Assembly (NCBI GenBank): GCA_963798795.1
Contig: CAWCUZ010000001.1
Span: 2,294,001 to 2,358,000 of the forward strand
Origin: CAWCUZ01 sp963798795
Lineage (GTDB): Bacteria; Acidobacteriota; Vicinamibacteria; Vicinamibacterales; SCN-69-37
Direction: 5' to 3'
DNA length: 64,000 nt
In this document: positions 1 through 7,597 of the stretch, piece after piece
How positions within the stretch are numbered: the stretch's first letter is position 1
Layout of the letters: each line of letters starts with the position of its first letter
Position numbers and translations under genes: made by a program
Notes under the pieces: generated by a model
Told to the model about the DNA's origin: nothing
Seen by the model: the letters and a program-made list of their open reading frames with translations, nothing else
Databases searched by the model: none

Positions 1-192
1 CACCCATTGGTGAGGGGCATCCGGCAATCTGAGGCGACCCGTGCGCCACTTGATTGCGATCTCCCAGGCGCTTGCCGCGCTGACCCACACCACGTCAGGG
101 CCGGACTCGATGGCCGCGCGCGCCCGCGAACCAAGTTTTCGATTCCCCTCGCGCCACCAGATCAGCGTCTGCGTGTCGAGCAGCAGGTTCAC
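1..192 (-). CDS. PIN-domain toxin (VapC type), C-terminus beyond window
   Basis: The minus strand from a GTG at 190-192 reads VNLLLDTQTLIWW, then a helix ending in WVSAASAWEIAIKWRTGRL. This is the typical start of PIN ribonuclease toxins paired with Phd/YefM antitoxins: the first acidic residue is Asp6 and the second cluster is the Glu of WEIAIK. Only about 64 residues lie in the window. The GTG overlaps the TGA of the preceding reading frame by 4 nt (GTGA), the usual antitoxin-toxin coupling. The partner is the antitoxin-like tail of the sulfatase gene. Family PIN toxins cleave RNA; that activity is inferred here, not seen. Confidence 0.75.
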   Translation of the reverse strand, partial: MNLLLDTQTLIWWREGNRKLGSRARAAIESGPDVVWVSAASAWEIAIKWRTGRLRLPDAPHQWV

Positions 193-1841
193 GTCGCGCC
201 GAACGTGCGCAGGACGCCCGCCGGCGGCGGCGCGTCGAAATCTCGGCTGATCCGGATCTTCCCCTTGTCGGCTCCGAATCCGGTCCGTCGCCGCGTCGCG
301 GCGACGGGCACGAGCCGGACGAGCGGCCTGCCGGCCTTGGCGATCACCACGTCGCGGCCCTTGACGGCCTCGTCGACGAGCCGGGACAGGTGGGACGCCG
401 CCGGCAATGCGCCGCCGCCGCCGCCTGGCGGCGTGTACGGGTCCGGCGCGTTCGGCGGCACGTGCGGATACCGCGTCGTCGTGGCGTCGAAGTCGGCGAC
501 GATCTTGTCCATCACGCTCTCGGCCCACGGATTCGCGTCCTTGACGTCCGACTCTTCGCGCGGATCGGACAGCAGGTTGAAGAGCCGCATCAACGGTGGC
601 ACCGCCGGGGCGCCCGCCTCCGGCTGGAAGGCGTAATAGAACTTCCAGTCGTGCCACTTGACCGCGCGCAGCAGCGTGCCCGTGTAGAAGATGACGCTGT
701 CTCGGCTGGACGTCTCCTGCCTGCCTTCCAGGAACGGGAACTGGTTCACGCCGTCGATCGCCCGGTCCTTCGGCACGATGTCGGCGCCGACCGCCGCGGC
801 GAGCGTCGGGAACAGGTCGATTTCGTGGACGATCTCGTTCGACGCGCGCCCCGCCGGAATGTGTCCCGGCCAGCGGATGATGCCCGGCGTGCGGATGCCG
901 CCTTCCATGACGGTGTTGTAGAACCCGCTCCATGGCCCCGGTGAGCCGCGCCACGGGCGGCGCTGCTCGGCGCCGTTGTCGGTGCACCAGATCACGATGG
1001 TGTCGTCCGCGACGCCGAGCCGGTCGAGGGCGTCGAGGATCAGCCCGGTGTTGTGGTCCACGTCGAGCATCGCGTCGGCGATGTCTCCCGCGCCCGTCTT
1101 GTCGATGAAGTCCGGATGCGTGAGAGTCGGGAAGTGGATCTGCGTGATCGGATAGTAGAGAAAGAACGGCTTGCCCGCGCGCACCTGGCGCGTCATGAAC
1201 TCGACGCCGCGCTCCGCCGCCTCGCGGTCCAGCGTGCGGCGCGTGTCCATGTTGAACGGCTTGACGTTGCGCGTCGGCCGCCCCGTGCCGCCCTCCCAGA
1301 TGAACGACGTCCCGGGCGTGCTCGATCCGTTGGCGATCGTCGTCTGCGCCTCGTTGCTCGTGCGCGGAATGCCGTAGAACTGGTCGAAGCCCTGGTCGGT
1401 GGGTTCGCGCCGGCCCTCCGGGCTGTCACCGCCGAGGTGCCACTTGCCGAAGAGCGCCGTGGCGTAGCCAACCGACCGCAGCGCCTCGGCGATCGTGACC
1501 TCCCAGAGCGTGATGCCGTTCCCCTGCGTGGCGCCGGTCCGGATGGCGTAGCGGCCGGTCAGCAGCGCGGCGCGCGAGACCGTGCACGAGTACTCGACGT
1601 TGAAGTTGTTGAGCCGGATCCCCTCGGCCGCAAGCCGGTCGATCCGCGGCGTGAACTGGCCCCGGACGCTCCCGTACACGCCCACCTCGCCCCACCCGAG
1701 GTTGTCCGGGAAGATCAGGACGATGTTCGGGCGGCGCTGTTGCGTTGCGGGCACGTCCGGCGCGGCGCGGCCGGTGCTGGAGGCTGCGAGGCCCGCCACC
1801 AGCACGCAGCCGATGGCCCGGACGAGTCGCGGGATCCGCAT
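189..1841 (-). CDS. Secreted sulfatase fused in frame to a Phd-type antitoxin domain
   Basis: About 550 residues. The start is ATG 1839-1841, preceded by a GAGG-containing ribosome site and followed by a signal peptide (MRIPRLVRAIGCVLVAG). Residues ~45-470 are an alkaline-phosphatase-fold sulfatase: PNIVLIFPDNLGWG (metal site), CTVSRAALLTGR (formylglycine motif, with Val where Pro or Ala is usual), FGKWHLGG and WCTDNGAEQ. The normal sulfatase end (PDPYTPP) runs without a stop through five glycines into ASHLSRLVDEAVKGRDVVIA, the Phd/YefM antitoxin signature, and ends 4 nt inside the PIN toxin gene. An internal TTG at the junction could start the antitoxin separately. A periplasmic enzyme fused to a cytoplasmic DNA-binding antitoxin is hard to reconcile, so internal initiation or a recent deletion is likely. 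A broken FGE-like gene lies 0.9 kb away. Confidence 0.8.
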   Translation of the reverse strand: MRIPRLVRAIGCVLVAGLAASSTGRAAPDVPATQQRRPNIVLIFPDNLGWGEVGVYGSVRGQFTPRIDRLAAEGIRLNNFNVEYSCTVSRAALLTGRYAIRTGATQGNGITLWEVTIAEALRSVGYATALFGKWHLGGDSPEGRREPTDQGFDQFYGIPRTSNEAQTTIANGSSTPGTSFIWEGGTGRPTRNVKPFNMDTRRTLDREAAERGVEFMTRQVRAGKPFFLYYPITQIHFPTLTHPDFIDKTGAGDIADAMLDVDHNTGLILDALDRLGVADDTIVIWCTDNGAEQRRPWRGSPGPWSGFYNTVMEGGIRTPGIIRWPGHIPAGRASNEIVHEIDLFPTLAAAVGADIVPKDRAIDGVNQFPFLEGRQETSSRDSVIFYTGTLLRAVKWHDWKFYYAFQPEAGAPAVPPLMRLFNLLSDPREESDVKDANPWAESVMDKIVADFDATTTRYPHVPPNAPDPYTPPGGGGGALPAASHLSRLVDEAVKGRDVVIAKAGRPLVRLVPVAATRRRTGFGADKGKIRISRDFDAPPPAGVLRTFGAT

Positions 1842-1916
1842 CGAGCCACCTCGCTGGAGGAAGGCGCCAGCATAACAGCCGAGCCAGAGCATCGTACCCC
1901 TGCGCCCCGGGCCCAG

Positions 1917-1934
1917 AGGGCGAGCGCTCGCCCT
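1917..1934. repeat. Perfect 18-bp palindrome in divergent intergenic region
   Basis: AGGGCGAGCGCTCGCCCT reads the same on both strands. It lies between the sulfatase start (1841) and the AbrB-Doc module (2024). It could be a repeat-family palindrome or a protein-binding site; nothing in the sequence decides. Confidence 0.5.
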
Positions 1935-2023
1935 GGTCGCGGGGCTCGAGCCGGCTTCCTCGTCGACCGCGCGCAGCGCGGCAGGGCCCACCGGCGCCAC
2001 CGGAATACTGATACAATACTGAC

Positions 2024-2269
2024 ATGACGCGAAAGCTGGTCAGGACCGGTTCCTCCCTCGCGGTCACGCTCCCGAGCGATGTCGTCGCGGCGTTCAAGCT
2101 CGAGGCCGGTGACGTGGTGGACGTGTCGGTCCACCCGCAGAGCGGCGCCATCATCGTCCGCGCTGGCGTGCGGTATCTCGAGGACGGCAAGGTCACGCGA
2201 CGATTCACCCGCGCCTCGCGGAAGATGCTCGACCGGTACGACGCCGCATTTCGCGAACTCGCCAAGTGA
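2024..2269 (+). CDS. AbrB/SpoVT-type antitoxin
   Basis: 81 residues. The N-terminal half (MTRKLVRTGSSLAVTLPSDV, then LEAGDVVDVSV) is a swapped-hairpin AbrB/MazE DNA-binding domain. The C-terminal tail (FTRASRKMLDRYDAAFRELA) is the kind of helix that antitoxins insert into the Doc groove. The stop overlaps the GTG start of the Doc-like toxin (GTGA). Role inferred: neutralises the toxin and autorepresses the operon. Pairing an AbrB-type antitoxin with Doc is less common than Phd-Doc; in this window the Phd-type domain is instead next to a PIN toxin. Confidence 0.8.
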   Translation: MTRKLVRTGSSLAVTLPSDVVAAFKLEAGDVVDVSVHPQSGAIIVRAGVRYLEDGKVTRRFTRASRKMLDRYDAAFRELAK

Positions 2270-2667
2270 CGATCGGCTATCTCACGGTCGCGCAGGCGCT
2301 GGCCCTGCACGCCGAACACCTGCGCCGGTACGGCGGCGCGGAGGGCGTTCGGGACCGCAAGGGGCTCGCCGCGGCGCTCGCCCGCCCGGCCATGACCTTC
2401 GACGGCGAGGATCTCTACGGCGACCTCGCCGCCAAAGCGGCCGCCCTGATGCACTCGCTCGCGCTCAATCATCCATTCGCGGACGGCAACAAGCGCGTCG
2501 CGGCCCACGCCATGCTGGTGTTCGTCGATCTGAACGGCGAGGAGATCGTCGCCACGGCCGAGGAGCTCGTCGACATCACGGTCGCGGCCGCCGAGGGCAC
2601 GATGACCGCCGAGGCGCTCGCGATCTGGATTCGCCAGCGCCTGCGACGACCTGACGGCCTGCGATAG
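2266..2667 (+). CDS. doc: Death-on-curing (Doc) Fic-family toxin
   Basis: 133 residues from GTG 2266, close to the usual Doc length of about 126. The catalytic Fic motif is complete: HPFADGNKRVAAHAML, matching HPFx(D/E)xNKR. The N-terminal YLTVAQALALHAEHL and GVRDRKGLAAALARP segments are standard Doc helices. Doc proteins phosphorylate EF-Tu and halt translation; this is family knowledge. The gene is translationally coupled to the AbrB-type antitoxin upstream. No frame damage is seen, so the module is probably functional. Confidence 0.87.
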   Translation: MTIGYLTVAQALALHAEHLRRYGGAEGVRDRKGLAAALARPAMTFDGEDLYGDLAAKAAALMHSLALNHPFADGNKRVAAHAMLVFVDLNGEEIVATAEELVDITVAAAEGTMTAEALAIWIRQRLRRPDGLR

Positions 2668-2722
2668 CGGGACGCCGCGCCATCACGGCAACAGCCGCGC
2701 TCATTCCGTCTAGAGTGTCGCC

Positions 2723-3682
2723 GTGATGGCCGCTTCGCCACGACACCTGGGCGTTCGGCTTTCGGCTCCCGGCTTGCGACGGCTGCCCGGCGAGCGCCCA
2801 GGGCCCGAACCCCAGCGCCCGGTAGTCAGCCAGATCGCCGCGGTGTGCCTGGCGCTCCTGGCGGCCTGCGCCGCGCCGCCGGCAGACCCGACACCATCCG
2901 CCTCCACCTTTCAGCCGACGTGTCCCAACGACGCGCCGGCGCCTTCGCCCGCGCCCGACGGCATGGTGTGGATCCCCCGCGGCGAGTTTTCCATGGGCGC
3001 CGCCTCGGCCACCGACGCGCTGTGCGCGATCCCGGGCGTAACGCGCGACGCGCAGCCGATTCACCGCGTCGCGGTCGGCGGATTCTGGATGGACGCTACC
3101 GAGGTGACCAACGCCCGGTTCGCCGAATTCGTCGCGGCGACCGGCTACGTGACCCTCGCCGAACGACGACCTGACCAGGCCGATCTTCCCAGCGTGCCGG
3201 CGGCCGCCCTCGTGCCCGGATCCGCCGTCTTCACGCCGCCCGATCACGCGGTCGACCTGCGCAATCCGCTCCACTGGTGGCGCTACGTCGAGGGCGCGGA
3301 CTGGCGTCACCCGGCGGGCCCCGGCAGCGATCTTCGCGGCCGCGAGAACTATCCCGTCGTGCACGTGGCCTATGCCGATGCGGAGGCCTTCGCCCACTGG
3401 GCCGGGCGACCCTGTCTGCCGGCGGGCGCGTCGCCGTCAATCCGCAGGGACCGCCCGACTCGTTCGACCCCGCCGAGCCGGGTCCGAAGAAGCGCGTGCA
3501 GCGCGGAGGGTCCTTCCTCTGCACCGACCAGGACCTGCTCGCGGTACATGGTCGGCACGCGTGGCAAGGGCGAGGTGTCGAGCGCCAGCAACCACGTCGG
3601 GTTCCGGACCGTGCTGGTACCCGTGCGGAACGACTCCGACCGTGCGAATCGGGCTTCAGCCCCGGGCAGTCCCCGCGACTGA
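2723..3682 (+). pseudogene. Formylglycine-generating enzyme-like lipoprotein, internally deleted and frameshifted
   Basis: The N-terminal part is clear FGE/SUMF1: a lipobox-like LALLAACAA, then GMVWIPRGEFSMG, FWMDATEVTNARFAEFVAATG and YPVVHVAYADAEAFAHWAG. The family's RLPTEAEWE to GNVWEW segment, about 80-90 residues, is missing. Sequence resumes in another frame at VNPQGPPDSFDPAEPG and RVQRGGSFLCTDQ, then shifts back to CSRYMVGTRGKGE and NHVGFRTV. The two FGE active cysteines (FLC...CSRY) therefore lie in different frames. Loss of the core argues for a real deletion. FGE oxidises the sulfatase motif cysteine, so its position near the sulfatase gene makes functional sense. The 5' end carries a degenerate 7-bp repeat (2753-2780). 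Confidence 0.75.
2753..2780. repeat. Degenerate 7-bp tandem repeat (TTCGGC-type)
   Basis: Four consecutive heptamers: GTTCGGC, TTTCGGC, TCCCGGC, TTGCGAC. They sit in the first codons of the FGE-like reading frame and resemble the heptamers inside the btuF signal-peptide region at 50889-50923. Confidence 0.5.
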
Positions 3683-3700
3683 AGTCCCGGGGCTCCATCA
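3646..3700. repeat. Dispersed palindromic repeat, GGGCTTCAGCCC / CTGAAGTCCCGGGGCTCCATC type
   Basis: An inverted pair (GGGCTTCAGCCCCGGG, then CGACTGAAGTCCCGGGGCTC) ends with the GGGGCTCCATC tail seen at 40.46 and 44.58 kb. It lies between the convergent ends of the FGE-like gene and the secreted protein at 3707, where it could also terminate transcription. Confidence 0.55.
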
Positions 3701-3706
3701 GATCGG

Positions 3707-4648
3707 TTACCGGCTGCTGCCGGGCGCGACCTTCATCTTGACCGAGTTGGTGGACTGCATCGACATGCTCGTGCCGTTCATCGAGACCGACATCGACATG
3801 TCCATCTTCATCTGCACCTCGGAGGTCGGCACGAGGCCGGCCAGGTTCAGCGTGCCCGTCCCCGAGCCGGTGCCGGTCATGCGCTCGAGTTGCACCTCGG
3901 TGCCCGGCGGCAGCATGGGGTTCGACACCGCCTGCGCCGGCGCGGACTGCTCGCTCGTGAACTTGAGGGCGACCTTCTGGCCGTCGATGGAGACGACGTC
4001 GACGGTCGTCTTCGTGAACGCGTCCACTCCGTTCGACGGCACGCGCTGGCGGATCTCCCACCGCGCACCCGGCCCGACCGGTTCCTCCGGCAGCGAGACG
4101 CTGAAGCTCTTCAGGCTGCCGTTCATCGATTCCATGAGCTGCTTCATCTGCGGGTCCACCACGGTCGACAGGTCGGTCGCCGCGTCCTTGGCCACGCCGC
4201 GACTGGTCACCGTCATCGTGGTCTTGAACTTGTCCACTCCCGTGTCGGTCCCCTGGAGCGCGGCCAGGAGGTTCGGGTCCACGTCCGGCCCGGCTTCGAA
4301 CGTCATGCCGGTGGCGGTCATGTTGTACGTGATGTCGCCCTCCGACGAAATCGAGGTCACCGCCAGGTCCAGCCCCATGTTCATCGTCGGCATGGTGATC
4401 TGCTGGCCGCCCAGGCCCTCGAGATCCATGGACATGACCATGGCCACCGACATGTCCATGTGTTCCTTGTAGTCCTGCGGGACGGACAGCCGCAGCGCGC
4501 GTCGCGGCTCCGCGCCCTGCGACAACAGCGTGACGATGGCCGGAGCCCCCGCCGCGGGGAAGCCCTCCGGACCCAATTGCGGCGTCTGCGCCTGAAACGG
4601 CGCGACGCTACCGATGACGACCAGAGCGGCAACCGCGAGTCGCGGCAT
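3707..4648 (-). CDS. Secreted protein of unknown function, DUF6263-like
   Basis: 313 residues from ATG 4648, chosen for the AAGGAG ribosome site 8 nt upstream and the immediate signal peptide MPRLAVAALVVIGSVAPFQA. The mature part is methionine-rich and low in charge, with beta-type repeats: MDMSVAMVMSMDLEG, EGDITYNMTATGMTFEAGP, then EEPVGPGARWEIRQ and VPTSEVQMKMDMSMSVSM. The pattern of paired 'regress to a scaled trait' strands resembles periplasmic proteins annotated as DUF6263; that match is from memory. No catalytic motif is visible. It lies 73 nt after the start of the ADOP gene's 3' end, same strand. Confidence 0.7.
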   Translation of the reverse strand: MPRLAVAALVVIGSVAPFQAQTPQLGPEGFPAAGAPAIVTLLSQGAEPRRALRLSVPQDYKEHMDMSVAMVMSMDLEGLGGQQITMPTMNMGLDLAVTSISSEGDITYNMTATGMTFEAGPDVDPNLLAALQGTDTGVDKFKTTMTVTSRGVAKDAATDLSTVVDPQMKQLMESMNGSLKSFSVSLPEEPVGPGARWEIRQRVPSNGVDAFTKTTVDVVSIDGQKVALKFTSEQSAPAQAVSNPMLPPGTEVQLERMTGTGSGTGTLNLAGLVPTSEVQMKMDMSMSVSMNGTSMSMQSTNSVKMKVAPGSSR

Positions 4649-4720
4649 CGGGGCACTCCTTGGAGCAGGCATTCTATCCGCGGACCACCGACAGATGGGA
4701 CCCGAGACGGCGAACCGGCC

Positions 4721-7195
4721 TCAGAGTCGCCGCAGCGCGACCAACGGGTCGACGGTGGCAGCCCGGCGCGCCGGGCCGAGGCTGGCAGCCACCGCCGCCA
4801 TCGTGAGGACGCCGGCCGAAGCGGCATAGGTCACCGGATCGCCCGGCGTGACGCCCGTCAGCATGGCGCCGACCGTCTGGGCGGCCAGGTATGCCGCGCC
4901 GAGTCCCAGGGTTCCGCCGGCCACGGCGACGGCCAGCGCATCGGTGACCACGCCTCGCAGGATCCGCGCGCGGCCGGCGCCGAGCGCCATCCGAATCCCG
5001 ATGTCGTGGGTGCGCCGCGCCACGTTGAACGCGACGACGCCATACAGACCGACGAGCGCGAGCGCCAGCGCCAGCAGCCCGAACCCGCCGAACAGCGCCA
5101 TCGCCGCGCGCGCCGGGAACAGCGCGTCGTCCACCAGGCCGGACATCGGACGGAGATCGATGAAGGCCGCCTGCGGGTCCAGCGCGACGATCGCCTGTCG
5201 CATGGCGGGCACGATGGCGTCAGCCGATCCGCTGGTCCGGACGACCAGGTTCGAGAAGCCCGGCCTCTGCTGTTCGAACGCGAAGTGGAAGAACGGTGGC
5301 GGCGGACCGCCGACGGAAATCACGGGATGGTCCTTCGCCACGCCGATCACCGTGTAGGCGCGGCCGCTCGGCGTGCGGAAGTGCTGCCCGACCGCGTTCT
5401 GCCCCGGCCAGAATTTGTGCGCCGCCGCCTGGTTGACAATCGCCACCCGCTCGCTGTTCTCGCGATCGCGACTGTCGAACGCACGTCCCGTTACGATCGG
5501 CACGCCCATCGTCGTGAAGTAGTTCGTGTCGACATCGGTGTCCGACACCTGAAAGCCGCCGTCGGGCTGCGGGCCGCGCATGCCGTCGACGAGAATCTCG
5601 GTGGTGTTGAGCGACAGCGAGAACGGCACGCGGTCGGCGAGCGACACCGACGTCACGCCTGGCAGAGCCGACAAGGCCCTTGCCGCGTCCTGATAGAACT
5701 GCAGCACGCGCGGCCGCGAATCGAACATCTTGTCGGCATCGACGGCGGCATAGGCCAGCCGGTCCACGTCGAACCCCACGTCGACGTGGCTGGCCCCGAC
5801 GAAACTGCGCACGAACAGACCCGCGACGACGAGCAGGATCATCGAGACGGCCATCTGCCCGGCGGTCAGCAGATCGCGAAGGCCAAAGCGGCGCCGCGAA
5901 CCGCCCGCCGCCTCTCCCTTGAGCGCGGGCACCAGGTCCGGCCGCGACGCGCGGAGCGCCGGCGCCAGGCCGACGAGCACGCTGGTGACGAGCGCCAGCA
6001 GCGACGTGAAGAGCAACACCCGCAGATCCGGCGCCACGTCGACGGTGATCGCGACCTGGATCGGCGGCTGAATCGCGGTCACGGCGCGGGCGGCCCATCC
6101 GGCCACGAGGAAGCCGGCGGCCCCGCCCGCGGCCGCGAGCACGACGCTCTCGGCGAGCCACTGGCGGACGAGCTGTCCGCGCGTCGCGCCGAGCGCCAGC
6201 CGCAGCGCCATCTCCTTCGACCGCGCCGTGGCGCGCGACAGCAGCATCGTCGCCAGGTTGGAGCACGCCACGAGCAGCACCAGGCCCACGGCGCCCATCA
6301 GGACCACGGCGGTCGCCGACATCGCGGAGTCGATCGCGGGCGTCAGCCGCACGTGAGCCGACGCCACCGCGGTGGCGCGGCGGTGCTCGTTGCTCACGGG
6401 ATAGGTCCGTTCGAGATCCGCGGAGATGCCCGCCACCTGATCGCGCGCGGCGGCCACCGTCGCCCCGGGCGCAAGGCGGCCCGCCAGGAACAGCCAGCGC
6501 TGGCCGCGGCGATCGAGCCACGTCGTGCCGCTCGCCGACGGCATGGTGTCGATGGCGCCCGCCGGCTCCACGTCCTCGACGCGTCCGACGGGCACCCACA
6601 GCGCCGCGGACACGCCGGGCATGAGTCCCGTGAAGCCGGCCGGCGCCACGCCCACGACGCGGTACTGGCGACCGCGCATCGGCAGGGAACGTCCGACCAC
6701 CTGCGGGTCGCCAGCAAACGCGCGCTGCCACAGCCGATGGCTCACCACCACCTCGGGCGGCGCCTCGGGCCGATCGTCCTCCGCGGAGAATCCACGACCC
6801 ATCGCCAGCGGCACACCCAGGACGTCGAAGTAGTTCGACGTCACGATTTCGCCCACCACGCCCGTGCTGCTGCCGGCCTGGTCGAGCCACGCGATCATCA
6901 GGCTCCGGCCGGCCACGCCCTGGAGGGTCGTCGCCGCGGAGGCCAGATCGCGGAAGTCCAGGTAGGAGCTGGAGGAATACGCGTCGCCATCCGGGCCCGA
7001 CGTGAAGATCGTGACCAGCCGATCGGGCTGGTTCACCGGCAGTGGTTTGAGCAGGACCGCGTTGACGAGGCTGAAGATGGCGGCGTTCAGTCCGATGCCG
7101 AGGGCGAGCGACAGCACCGCCACCGCCGTGAACCCCGGCCGCCGGACGAGGTTGCGCGTGCCATGGCGGACATCGCGCCAGACGGACTCCAGCAT
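4721..7195 (-). CDS. MacB/FtsX-type ABC permease, ADOP class
   Basis: 824 residues. The order is the duplicated orphan-permease plan: N-terminal RHGTRNLVRRPGFTAVAV, first TM (SLALGIGLNAAIFSLVNAV), a MacB-like periplasmic domain (SYLDFRDLA; NYFDVLGVPLAMGRGF), FtsX TM trio, second TM, second periplasmic domain and final FtsX trio. It ends ARRAATVDPLVALRRL. RTHDIGIRMALGAGRARILR is the standard cytoplasmic loop before the last helices. No ATP-binding subunit lies beside it, as is usual for the class. Transport substrate is unknown. Confidence 0.9.
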   Translation of the reverse strand: MLESVWRDVRHGTRNLVRRPGFTAVAVLSLALGIGLNAAIFSLVNAVLLKPLPVNQPDRLVTIFTSGPDGDAYSSSSYLDFRDLASAATTLQGVAGRSLMIAWLDQAGSSTGVVGEIVTSNYFDVLGVPLAMGRGFSAEDDRPEAPPEVVVSHRLWQRAFAGDPQVVGRSLPMRGRQYRVVGVAPAGFTGLMPGVSAALWVPVGRVEDVEPAGAIDTMPSASGTTWLDRRGQRWLFLAGRLAPGATVAAARDQVAGISADLERTYPVSNEHRRATAVASAHVRLTPAIDSAMSATAVVLMGAVGLVLLVACSNLATMLLSRATARSKEMALRLALGATRGQLVRQWLAESVVLAAAGGAAGFLVAGWAARAVTAIQPPIQVAITVDVAPDLRVLLFTSLLALVTSVLVGLAPALRASRPDLVPALKGEAAGGSRRRFGLRDLLTAGQMAVSMILLVVAGLFVRSFVGASHVDVGFDVDRLAYAAVDADKMFDSRPRVLQFYQDAARALSALPGVTSVSLADRVPFSLSLNTTEILVDGMRGPQPDGGFQVSDTDVDTNYFTTMGVPIVTGRAFDSRDRENSERVAIVNQAAAHKFWPGQNAVGQHFRTPSGRAYTVIGVAKDHPVISVGGPPPPFFHFAFEQQRPGFSNLVVRTSGSADAIVPAMRQAIVALDPQAAFIDLRPMSGLVDDALFPARAAMALFGGFGLLALALALVGLYGVVAFNVARRTHDIGIRMALGAGRARILRGVVTDALAVAVAGGTLGLGAAYLAAQTVGAMLTGVTPGDPVTYAASAGVLTMAAVAASLGPARRAATVDPLVALRRL

Positions 7196-7246
7196 GCTTG
7201 CGTATACGGGCCCGGCGGGGCGGCTGTTCCGGCGATGCCGACCCCG

Positions 7247-7545
7247 TCACCGCCGCGCCGGCTTCAGGTTCTTCGCGTCGTAGACATCGGCCGGGATGTG
7301 GTGGCCGGCGTAGACCTGATCCGCGGGTCGTCTTTCGCCGGCGTCGTCCAGGTGCGCCGCTCCGGCAAATCCATCTCGCCTTCGCTCTCGGCCATGACGA
7401 GCACTCGCGACCCGCGCGCCACCATCACGCGCCGGATGTCGGGCCGTTTCAGCAGCAGGTCATTGACGATGTCGCGCGCCATGAGGCGAGCGGCGTCCGG
7501 CACGCGCTCGGACGAGACGATCGGCCAGCGCGAGCGGCGTTCGCG
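7247..7545 (-). pseudogene. Fragment of a conserved secreted protein, N-terminus lost and frameshifted
   Basis: From about 7545 downward the minus strand reads RWPIVSSERVPDAARLMARD, then IVNDLLLKRPDIRRVMVARG and SRVLVMAESEGEMDLPERR. After a frame change near 7320 it continues as DQVYAGHHIPADVYDAKNLK and stops at 7247. I recall a family of large acidobacterial secreted proteins with this 'RPDVR..L...G.RV.IMA..E...DLPE' block, but cannot name a function. No start codon precedes the fragment in frame. It lies 52 nt upstream of the ADOP gene, in the same direction. Confidence 0.45.
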
Positions 7546-7597
7546 TCATGGCGCCGAGTGTAGCCGACCGGCGCGTTCGGCGTAAGATCGGGCGGTC

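Noticed and set aside
3890..7585. A 1231-codon open frame on the plus strand
   Set aside because: It is antisense to the secreted protein and the ADOP permease, is Arg/His/Pro-rich and has no domain; long shadow frames are common in DNA this GC-rich.
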